Shown: one piece after another, positions 1 through 4,248 of the stretch
Layout of the letters: every line of letters begins with the position of its first letter
Position numbering within the stretch: the first letter of the stretch is position 1
Source of the DNA: an uncultured Bacilli bacterium
GTDB lineage: Bacteria > Bacillota_I > Bacilli_A > RF39 > UBA660
Assembly: GCA_947589375.1 (NCBI GenBank)
Contig: CANQAO010000037.1
Location: 1-9,877, forward strand
Length of the DNA stretch: 9,877 nt
Direction of reading: 5' to 3'
Position numbers and translations under genes: made by a program
The notes under the pieces: model-generated
Seen by the model: only the letters and a program-made list of their open reading frames with translations
Databases searched by the model: none
Told to the model about the DNA's origin: nothing

Positions 1-94
1 TGCAAATTGCTATTAATTATTATACCTTAAAAAGCAAAAGATTTCTAGTTAGTTATATTAATAAAATGTTATATATTAATTTATATATTATGTA

Positions 95-174
95 GGAACT
101 ATAGTTCACTATAGCATGAAGTATTGTTCACTCCCCCATGAACTACTGTTCACCCTTTTTTGTACATTTGTACA
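95..174. repeat. Four dyads at exact 22-bp spacing
   Basis: Four 14-bp dyads of the form TGAAC-N4-GTTCA start at 95 (GGAACTATAGTTCA), 117 (TGAAGTATTGTTCA), 139 (TGAACTACTGTTCA) and 161 (TGTACATTTGTACA). The step is exactly 22 bp, two helical turns, so all four face the same side of the DNA. The third is a perfect palindrome arm for arm. The fourth is also perfect but with T/A exchanged in the half-site. This is the layout of cooperative binding by a dimeric DNA-binding protein, such as a repressor, partition protein or replication initiator. The protein is not identifiable from this window. Confidence 0.8.
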
Positions 175-232
175 AAATTTGCGCAAAAAATGAACAAAAA
201 ATGAACAAAAAATGAACAAAATTTGCACAAAA
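167..232. repeat. Six tandem 11-bp iteron-like units
   Basis: Six head-to-tail 11-bp units follow the pattern (TT/AA)TGNNCAAAA. They start at 167 (TTTGTACAAAA), 178 (TTTGCGCAAAA), 189, 200 and 211 (AATGAACAAAA three times) and 222 (TTTGCACAAAA). The outer units are 10-bp palindromes (TTTGTACAAA, TTTGCGCAAA); the three inner ones carry the TGAAC half-site of the neighbouring dyad array. The 11-bp period is half of the 22-bp period and the first unit overlaps the fourth dyad. Runs of A recurring once per turn would bend the DNA. Iterons of an origin, a partition site, or an operator are all possible; I cannot decide between them. Confidence 0.8.
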
Positions 233-239
233 AAAGGTA

Positions 240-267
240 TAGACATTGAAAAATATAGTGATATAAT
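240..267 (+). promoter_or_regulatory. Predicted promoter after the iteron array
   Basis: A -35-like TAGACA (240-245) and a perfect -10 TATAAT (262-267) are separated by 16 bp. The predicted start, near 274, coincides with the first base of the terminator-like hairpin, so a transcript from here would be little more than that hairpin unless it reads through. The last 11-bp unit ends 7 bp upstream of the -35 box, so a protein bound to the array could control it. Confidence 0.5.
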
Positions 268-273
268 TAAGTA

Positions 274-311
274 AAATGAGTCAGTTTCTCAAAAAAACTG
301 ATTCATTTTTT
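274..311 (+). terminator. Strong intrinsic terminator
   Basis: Arms 274-287 and 295-308 form a 14-bp stem with one G-T pair (AAATGAGTCAGTTT against AAACTGATTCATTT) and a 7-nt loop, followed by a T run to 311. It could end a gene lying left of the window, or insulate the integrase from upstream transcription. It immediately follows a predicted promoter, which is unusual. Confidence 0.75.
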
Positions 312-360
312 AGATCTTCTTCTTTTTACCAAATGCTTTCTATCACTATAATGCTATTTT

Positions 361-406
361 TAATAGTCCCACTTATTTTTAATACTTTCAAAATATGGGA
401 CTATAA
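361..406. repeat. Inverted repeat TAATAGTCCCA / TGGGACTATAA
   Basis: TAATAGTCCCA (361-371) faces TGGGACTATAA (396-406) across 24 bp. A third copy, TGGGACTATTA at 591-601, is the exact reverse complement of the first and abuts the integrase ribosome binding site. The wide, helically compatible spacing suggests protein binding sites rather than a simple RNA hairpin. Confidence 0.6.
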
Positions 407-458
407 TTTTTATTAAAAAATAAATGAAAAATATTTATTATCAATTTATTTGGGATTA

Positions 459-476
459 ATTTTGCAAGTGCAAAAT
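459..476. repeat. 18-bp perfect palindrome upstream of int
   Basis: ATTTTGCA-AG-TGCAAAAT is a perfect palindrome (8-bp arms, 2-bp centre, the AG centre being the only asymmetry). It sits 4 bp upstream of the predicted -35 box of the integrase promoter, a typical place for an activator or repressor. Its GTGCAAAA half also occurs in the repeats at 2704-2753 near the attachment site. Confidence 0.6.
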
Positions 477-480
477 AAGT

Positions 481-510
481 TTGACACCATTAATAACCAT
501 TGTTTTTAAA
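481..510 (+). promoter_or_regulatory. Predicted integrase promoter
   Basis: A perfect -35 TTGACA (481-486) is followed after 18 bp by a weak -10 TTTAAA (505-510). The predicted start near 517 would give a leader of about 100 nt. The -35 box overlaps the left arm of an inverted repeat (483-533), so a protein bound there would compete with RNA polymerase. The weak -10 would suit a normally quiet integrase gene. Confidence 0.45.
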
Positions 511-533
511 CGAAAATCTATGGTGATGGTGTC
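483..533. repeat. Nested inverted repeat over the int promoter
   Basis: GACACCAT (483-490) pairs with ATGGTGTC (526-533), and inside it ACCAT (496-500) pairs with ATGGT (520-524). The region therefore forms a two-part stem around a loop at 501-519. No T run follows, so it is not a terminator. It covers the predicted integrase promoter and is a good operator candidate. Confidence 0.6.
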
Positions 534-580
534 ATTCTCTTATCCTGATAAAAAAATAATAAATATTTTTTTATGTTTTT

Positions 581-610
581 AGTCTCAAAATGGGACTATT
601 AGTAAGGGGG
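581..610 (+). promoter_or_regulatory. Leader hairpin and RBS of the integrase
   Basis: AGTCTCA (581-587) and TGGGACT (591-597) can form a 7-bp hairpin with one G-T pair and a 3-nt loop. The strong Shine-Dalgarno AAGGGGG (604-610) follows 6 bp later, with 5 bp to ATG 616. The hairpin's right arm is the third copy of the TGGGACTATTA motif, so either an RNA fold or a bound protein here could affect expression. Confidence 0.5.
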
Positions 611-615
611 TAAAC

Positions 616-2163
616 ATGAAAAAAACAAATGAAAAGTATATTTATATTACTAAAAATGGAAACTATAGAGTTCAAATAAGACCTAGCAAAAATATTCATG
701 ACAAATTTGATGGCGTATATACTTCAATAAAAATAGCCATAAACGAAAGGGATACATTTCTTGCTAAACAAAAATTAGGATTAGAAAGGTATGTTGATAG
801 AAATATAACCTTTTCTGATTATTGTGATAAATATTTTGAATGGTTTAAAAACAAACCTAAAAAACCAAGTCCAAATACATTAGTACAGTATAATGGTATA
901 ATTAAAAAACTAAAAATTCATTTTAAAAATAAGCCACTTTATAAAATTACAACAATAGATATAGAAGATTTTTTAATTAAAGAAAGTAATAGAAACAAAA
1001 TTGATCCAAATCATCCAAATAGTCATAATCAAAAACCAATTAGTTCTAATACACTACATCATGAATATGTAATGTTACGAATATTGTTTAATTTAGCTTT
1101 TAAAAAATGGAAAATTATTAGCTCTAATCCAATGGAAAATGTTGAAGAGCCAAAAATTAAAATTGTAAAAGAAATTGAGCATATACCTTATGAAGAATTT
1201 GAACATACACTTGAATTAATTGAAAATCATACTAATATAAGAGATAAAGCCATATTTTATTTAGGACTATGTGGTGGACTTCGAGAAGAAGAAATATGTG
1301 GTATCCATTGTCAAAGTAGTAATGATATAAATTCTCACATTGATTTTAAAAATAATACAATTAAGGTAAAATACGCGATAAAGCAAAACTATGATACAAA
1401 AGAATATGAAGAATATGACTTAAAATCAGATTATAGTGAACGTATATTGCCATTACCTGAAATAGCTATAAAAAGTATTAAAGAATATTTAAATTATCGC
1501 AATACTTTTGTAAGGCTGCTTAAATTCAATTATGGTAATCAGTATAAAAACTTACCTAATCTCTTTTTGAATAAAAATGGAGATTATTTTAGGCCAAGAT
1601 ACGTTGGTAAACTTTGGCGACAGTTCGCGCGAAAATATGACATTAAAGCGACATTTCATGGATTAAGACACACTTATATTACTTATCAAATGAATTATAA
1701 TGATGAATTATCACCTTCAGAAGTGCAAGCACTAGCTGGGCACGCTAATATCAATACCACTTACAAATATGTTCATAAATCATCTGAAAAGATGAAAAAA
1801 GCAACTATGATATTTGATAATATCTATAATGATAAAATTGATATTAACGATAATAATACAATATCGGTTCCTATTATGTATATTGCTTCTATCATAAATG
1901 AAATAGATTACGTAGATATAAATAAAATTATCGACTTATTAAAATACATAGATCCATACACTGAAATAACACATACCAATTTATCAAATAGTTTGACAAA
2001 AGTAAAAAACTATTTAATTGAAAAAAATCCGTCATTAGCGGAATTATCAAATTTGTGTCAAAAATATTCGCAGCAAGATTTTGAAAAGGAAATTAAGTCA
2101 ATCTATGGAAACAAACTTTTAATCGAAATAATGCCAAAAGAAAAAGAATATGAAATATGCTAG
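616..2163 (+). CDS. int: Tyrosine recombinase / integrase
   Basis: This is a 515-aa site-specific recombinase that should integrate and excise the surrounding element. Residues 1-55 look like an AP2-type arm-binding domain (strand-rich, with GNYRVQIRP). About 65-170 is the SAM-like core-binding domain (FSDYCDKYFEWF) and about 185-395 the catalytic domain. The catalytic set is complete: R223 in GGLREEE, K270 in the beta-hairpin (DLKSDYSERILPL), H348 and R351 in HGLRHT, H376 in LAGH and the nucleophile Y385, nine residues after H376 as in XerD. Residues from about 400 to 515 form a hydrophilic C-terminal extension that most such integrases lack. The start is set by AAGGGGG five bases upstream of the ATG. 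No excisionase gene is visible nearby. Its likely target is the anticodon loop/3' half of tRNA-Lys(CUU), inferred from the fragment at 2892-2936. Confidence 0.95.
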   Translation: MKKTNEKYIYITKNGNYRVQIRPSKNIHDKFDGVYTSIKIAINERDTFLAKQKLGLERYVDRNITFSDYCDKYFEWFKNKPKKPSPNTLVQYNGIIKKLKIHFKNKPLYKITTIDIEDFLIKESNRNKIDPNHPNSHNQKPISSNTLHHEYVMLRILFNLAFKKWKIISSNPMENVEEPKIKIVKEIEHIPYEEFEHTLELIENHTNIRDKAIFYLGLCGGLREEEICGIHCQSSNDINSHIDFKNNTIKVKYAIKQNYDTKEYEEYDLKSDYSERILPLPEIAIKSIKEYLNYRNTFVRLLKFNYGNQYKNLPNLFLNKNGDYFRPRYVGKLWRQFARKYDIKATFHGLRHTYITYQMNYNDELSPSEVQALAGHANINTTYKYVHKSSEKMKKATMIFDNIYNDKIDINDNNTISVPIMYIASIINEIDYVDINKIIDLLKYIDPYTEITHTNLSNSLTKVKNYLIEKNPSLAELSNLCQKYSQQDFEKEIKSIYGNKLLIEIMPKEKEYEIC

Positions 2164-2190
2164 AGTGTAAAATGCTCTAGCATATTTTTT
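2155..2190 (+). terminator. Integrase terminator overlapping its stop codon
   Basis: ATATGCTAGAG (2155-2165) and CTCTAGCATAT (2175-2185) form a perfect 11-bp stem with a 9-nt loop, followed by a T run to 2190. The TAG stop (2161-2163) lies inside the left arm. Confidence 0.9.
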
Positions 2191-2211
2191 GTGTTAAAAG
2201 CTAAATAAGGG

Positions 2212-2240
2212 TTTATTTTTTATAGGTTTTATGATATACT
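2212..2240 (+). promoter_or_regulatory. Predicted tRNA-Lys promoter
   Basis: A TTTATT -35-like box (2212-2217) and a -10 TATACT (2235-2240) with an upstream TG (2232-2233, extended -10) are 17 bp apart. The first tRNA base, 2261, lies about 13 nt beyond the expected start, a short leader typical of tRNA genes. The integrase terminator at 2155-2190 separates this unit from int. Confidence 0.5.
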
Positions 2241-2260
2241 TATAAAGTCAAATGAGTTAT

Positions 2261-2585
2261 GGACTGTTAGCTCAGTTGGTAGAGCAACTGACTCTTATAT
2301 GGGAGCTTGTTATAGTAATATAACAATGAAAATCGAGCAAAAACGGTAAACGCTGAAATGCCAATACCGTGCTAACTTATTAAATTGCGTAAGGTTAATA
2401 AGTAGTGTAACGCATAGAGATTGAATAAATATAATATCTCCACGAGTGTTCGACAACCTAATAGGTTGATAATGTATGCTGAACTACATAAAATAAGTAA
2501 TATGTAGAAGTATTAGATAAAAAACTAATACGATAACAATATTGTAATCAGTGGGTCTAGGGTTCGAATCCCTAACAGTCCACCA
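2261..2585 (+). tRNA. trnK: tRNA-Lys(CUU) interrupted by a group I intron
   Basis: The exons are 2261-2295 and 2545-2585 (76 nt joined, CCA encoded at 2583-2585). The joined molecule folds perfectly. The acceptor GGACTGT (2261-2267) pairs with ACAGTCC (2575-2581), the D stem is GCTC/GAGC, and the anticodon stem is ACTGA (2287-2291) with TCAGT (2548-2552). The loop is CTCTTAA, and the T arm TAGGG-TTCGAAT-CCCTA spans 2558-2574. The anticodon is C2294, U2295, U2545, that is CUU for lysine codon AAG. The intron lies between anticodon bases 35 and 36. All stems being intact argues for a working tRNA once spliced. It lies between the integrase and the attachment site and is therefore probably carried by the element. 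Ordinary gene prediction would probably miss it or call a half tRNA. Confidence 0.9.
2296..2544 (+). ncRNA. Group I self-splicing intron, 249 nt, no ORF
   Basis: The 5' exon ends in CUCU, which pairs with GGAG (2302-2305) to form P1 with the required U-G wobble (U2295-G2302). The last base is G2544, the omega G. Helices in family order: P2 TTGTTATA/TATAACAA (2307-2314/2319-2326), P4 AGCA/TGCT (2336-2339/2370-2373), P5 CGGT/ACCG (2344-2347/2366-2369) and P6 CTTATTAA/TTAATAAG (2376-2383/2395-2402). Then P7 GCATA/TATGC (2412-2416/2475-2479), an extra P7.1-like hairpin GAGAT/ATCTC (2417-2440), P8 CAACCT/AGGTTG (2454-2459/2463-2468), P9 CTACATA/TATGTAG (2484-2507) and a further hairpin GTATTAG/CTAATAC (2510-2531). 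P3 is the weakest (2328-2335 with 2443-2451). The P7.1 hairpin suggests subgroup IA, tentatively. There is no homing endonuclease, so it is not mobile by itself. Confidence 0.85.
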
Positions 2586-2596
2586 TTTAGTTTATT

Positions 2597-2619
2597 AAAG
2601 CCTTTTATAAGGTTTTTTT
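2597..2619 (+). terminator. tRNA-Lys terminator
   Basis: AAAGCCTT (2597-2604) pairs with AAGGTTTT (2609-2616) with one G-T pair and a TTAT loop, and a T run extends to 2619. It starts 12 bases after the encoded CCA. Confidence 0.8.
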
Positions 2620-2703
2620 ATTTATTATTTATATACTAAAGCTAAAATTTTGTTAGCTATTATAAAAAAAGATAATCTGAAAACAAAATACAATAAATAA
2701 AAT

Positions 2704-2753
2704 CATGTGCAAAAAAATCTATAGATAGTTTCTATGTGCAATTATGTGCAAAA
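2704..2753 (+). repeat. Three ATGTGCAA direct repeats, candidate integrase arm sites
   Basis: ATGTGCAA occurs at 2705, 2734 and 2744; the first and last extend to ATGTGCAAAAA, and the last two are 10 bp apart. They lie 140-190 bp from the putative crossover site at about 2892, a usual distance for arm-type integrase sites. The same GTGCAAAA core appears in the palindrome at 459-476 and, reversed, in the 11-bp unit at 222. The AP2-like N-terminus of the integrase is the natural candidate binder, by inference only. Confidence 0.5.
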
Positions 2754-2827
2754 ATAGCTAAATATATTTAGATTTAATTAGATACATAATCATTCAATTA
2801 AATCAAAGTATGTTTGTAATTAATTAA

Positions 2828-2865
2828 AATAAAACAAAATACATCTATTTTTTAGACGTATTTTG
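2828..2865 (-). terminator. Terminator facing outward-in at the element edge
   Basis: CAAAATAC-a-TCTA (2835-2847) pairs with TAGA-c-GTATTTTG (2853-2865), twelve pairs with one mismatch and a T5 loop. On the - strand the hairpin is followed by TTTTATTTT (2834 down to 2826), so it would stop leftward transcription entering the element from the chromosomal operon. On the + strand no T run follows. Confidence 0.55.
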
Positions 2866-2891
2866 ATACTATTAAATTTCCAAAATTAAAA

Positions 2892-2936
2892 CTCTTAATC
2901 TGTGGGTCTAGGGTTCGAGCCCCTAAGGGGACACCA
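2892..2936 (+). pseudogene. Orphan 3' half of tRNA-Lys(CUU), probable att site
   Basis: From C2892 the sequence reads as a tRNA from anticodon loop to end. It has loop CTCTTAA (2892-2898), 3' anticodon stem TCTGT, variable GGGTC, T arm TAGGG-TTCGAGC-CCCTA (2909-2925), acceptor strand AGGGGAC (2926-2932), discriminator A and CCA (2934-2936). Upstream of 2892 there is only AT-rich DNA with no matching 5' half. The acceptor strand (AGGGGAC) differs from that of the intron-bearing tRNA (ACAGTCC), so the two come from different tRNA genes. The sharp break at the anticodon loop fits a tyrosine-recombinase crossover. The full gene, starting GTCCCCT, should be at the far left end of the element. Confidence 0.75.
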
Positions 2937-2947
2937 CTTTATAAACT

Positions 2948-2973
2948 AAGCCCTTTTAAAATAAAGGGTTTTT
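2948..2973 (+). terminator. Terminator of the original chromosomal tRNA-Lys
   Basis: AAGCCCTTT (2948-2956) pairs with AAAGGGTTT (2963-2971), nine pairs with one G-T, then T's to 2973. It follows the orphan tRNA half by 11 bases and resembles the terminator at 2597-2619, as expected for a former tRNA unit. Confidence 0.75.
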
Positions 2974-3016
2974 CTATACTTTGATTTTAGAAAACTCCCA
3001 AAAAGCTCCCGCCCAC

Positions 3017-3045
3017 AAAAAAAGCAACAATTACACTGCTGCTTT
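3017..3045 (-). terminator. Terminator of the msrAB-EEP-cinA unit
   Basis: On the - strand AAAGCAGC (3045-3038) pairs with GTTGCTTT (3028-3021), including one G-T pair, and is followed by T's complementary to the A run 3017-3023. The TAA stop of the CinA-like gene lies in the loop. Confidence 0.7.
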
Positions 3046-3501
3046 TAATATGTTTAGTAGTTCAGAAGTTATTTTATCAATAACTTCTTTTTTACTTTCT
3101 TTTCTATCGTCATGAGTAACCTCTATACTATAATCGTAATTTTGTTTATTATAATAAATCGAAATAAAAACTTGATCATCCGCACCTGCATCATTATATG
3201 GATCTACCTTTTTAAGTTTGCCCGTGATTCCAATACCGATATCACTTAAGGCAAATTCACTAATACATTTAGCCATTTCACGGGCCACTTCCATACTATA
3301 AACTGAATATTTATCAATAATCTCTTTCGAAACACCCATTTTAATTTTGAACTCATTAGAATAAGTAACCGCACTAAACTTTAAAACTTCGGAAGCTCCT
3401 GGGATACTGGTAATGGCATCGACAACTCCCCCACCAGTACAAGATTCCATAGTACTAATTGTTAAACCTTTTTCTGTTAATATTTTTACAATTTCTTCCA
3501 T
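3031..3501 (-). CDS. CinA C-terminal domain protein (PncC-like)
   Basis: This 156-aa protein consists only of the CinA C-terminal domain, the fold of nicotinamide-nucleotide amidase (PncC), which deamidates NMN to NaMN in pyridine nucleotide recycling. It has the ESCTGG motif with the family's catalytic serine at S20, followed by the conserved VTYSNEFKIKMGV block (YSNE/KVGV) and YSVYSMEVAREMA (family: G-AVSEEVA-MA). Where classical members read TGIAGPGGG, this one has ITGKLKKVDPYNDAGADDQVF, so the glycine-rich loop is replaced. I therefore hesitate to claim amidase activity. The start is supported by AGGTGGTGA upstream of the ATG. It is the last gene of a three-gene unit, 27 bp after the preceding gene, and ends in a hairpin terminator. 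The protein is cytosolic. Confidence 0.85.
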   Translation of the reverse strand: MEEIVKILTEKGLTISTMESCTGGGVVDAITSIPGASEVLKFSAVTYSNEFKIKMGVSKEIIDKYSVYSMEVAREMAKCISEFALSDIGIGITGKLKKVDPYNDAGADDQVFISIYYNKQNYDYSIEVTHDDRKESKKEVIDKITSELLNILKAAV

Positions 3502-3528
3502 TTTATCACCACCTATATTATAAAATAA

Positions 3529-4245
3529 TTATCTAGTCTTTAACTTCACCATAATTGGAATATGATCACTGATATTTAAGTTACAGGTTTCAATCTTTAA
3601 AATTTCAAAAGTGTTAGAAATAAATATATGATCAATCGGTCCTTTTTTTATTTTTTCACAAGTAAGTTCATTAAAATTAACTCTTTGAATATTTAATTTT
3701 TCTAATTTTAAGATAAAATCTTTAAAATTTTTATTTTTTAAAGTCATATTAAAATCGCCAGTTAAAATAACGTTTTGATTATTTTGAACTATCTTTTCAA
3801 TAATATTATATATCACATCTAACTGTTTCGCTTTTACTTTATAATTAGTATTATCCAAATGAGTATTTAAAAATACAAAATTTTGGCCACTAGCTTTAGT
3901 AATAATTCTAGGAAAAGCCCCACCTAACCATGGTAATTTTATCGTTTCCGCACTTTTGATAAGTCCTTTTTTACTAATAATAGCGTTCGTTTCATTGGAT
4001 AATGATACGGGAAAAAATCTACCCGCTTTTCCAAAACGTCCATCACCATATATTACGTAATCTTTTAAAAGCGGCTTGCATAAATCTAATTTAGGTAAAG
4101 TCATTTCTTGCGTACCTAAAATATCAATATCATTTTCCATAATAAATTTAGCAAAAGTAAAACAATCACTTTCATCTTTTAAGGTCAGCTGATGGTGATA
4201 ATTATTTTGAAAATTAAAAGTCGCAATAGTTATTACATCTTTCAT
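3529..4245 (-). CDS. Endonuclease/exonuclease/phosphatase family protein
   Basis: This 238-aa metal-dependent hydrolase of the EEP (DNase I / ExoIII-like) fold has the full active-site set: N11 (ATFNF), E47 (DILGTQE), H129 (LNTHLDN), D164 and N166 (LTGDFN), D205-H206 (PIDHIFIS) and D227-H228 (ISDHIPI). There is no signal peptide or membrane segment, so it is probably cytosolic. Members cleave DNA, RNA, nucleotides or phospholipid head groups, and the sequence alone does not say which. It is shorter than ExoIII and lacks an obvious DNA-binding extension. Its Shine-Dalgarno GAGGAG is formed by the last two codons of msrAB, whose TAA is 3 bp before this ATG, so translation is probably coupled. 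DNA or nucleotide repair after oxidative damage would fit this partner, as an inference. Confidence 0.85.
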   Translation of the reverse strand: MKDVITIATFNFQNNYHHQLTLKDESDCFTFAKFIMENDIDILGTQEMTLPKLDLCKPLLKDYVIYGDGRFGKAGRFFPVSLSNETNAIISKKGLIKSAETIKLPWLGGAFPRIITKASGQNFVFLNTHLDNTNYKVKAKQLDVIYNIIEKIVQNNQNVILTGDFNMTLKNKNFKDFILKLEKLNIQRVNFNELTCEKIKKGPIDHIFISNTFEILKIETCNLNISDHIPIMVKLKTR

Positions 4246-4248
4246 AAA

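Larger units (their letters stand above)
1..615. other. Non-coding control region upstream of the integrase
   Basis: I found no gene in this stretch. Positions 1-94 are AT-rich and show nothing I can name. From 95 on it holds a 22-bp-spaced dyad array, six 11-bp tandem units, a promoter with an adjacent hairpin, and several inverted repeats leading to the integrase ribosome binding site; these are listed separately. The density of symmetrical sites suggests binding by one or more element-encoded proteins such as a regulator, integrase, excisionase or replication initiator. None of these except the integrase is encoded in the window. Confidence 0.7.
2586..2890. other. Non-coding segment between tRNA-Lys and the att site
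   Basis: I found no gene in these roughly 300 bases. Apart from the tRNA terminator it is very AT-rich and contains three direct GTGCAA repeats (2704-2753) and a stem-loop at 2835-2865, listed separately. Its position next to the tRNA half at 2892 suggests it is the attachment-site arm region of the element. Confidence 0.6.
1..2936. mobile_element. Right end of an integrated element ending in tRNA-Lys
   Basis: This stretch carries a tyrosine recombinase, its control region, a complete tRNA-Lys(CUU) with an intron, and at 2892-2936 the detached 3' half of another tRNA-Lys(CUU). A tRNA 3' half with no 5' half, lying downstream of an integrase, is the usual mark of site-specific integration into a tRNA gene. 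It visibly differs from the DNA to the right: it is more AT-rich, mostly non-coding, full of repeats and on the + strand, whereas everything from 3017 onward is tightly packed on the - strand. The left end is outside the window and should carry the reconstituted tRNA, starting GTCCCCT to pair with AGGGGAC at 2926-2932. No transfer, replication or phage structural gene is visible, so I cannot tell an ICE, IME or prophage apart. The orphan half could instead be an old tRNA duplication. Confidence 0.6.

Noticed and set aside
95..232. CRISPR array
   Set aside because: The repeats are 11 and 22 bp and directly adjacent, without unique spacers of constant length, and no cas gene is present.
2261..2295. 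Broken tRNA half, as a pseudogene
   Set aside because: The matching 3' half with perfectly complementary stems lies at 2545-2585 and the insert has group I intron structure, so the gene is interrupted, not broken.
2296..2544. Riboswitch or T-box leader
   Set aside because: It is flanked by tRNA exons and not by a downstream coding gene, and its helices match group I intron order.
2586..2936. A tiny 350-bp element between the two tRNA-Lys sequences
   Set aside because: The acceptor strands of the two tRNAs differ (ACAGTCC and AGGGGAC), so they are not the two ends of one integration event; a larger element extending left fits better.
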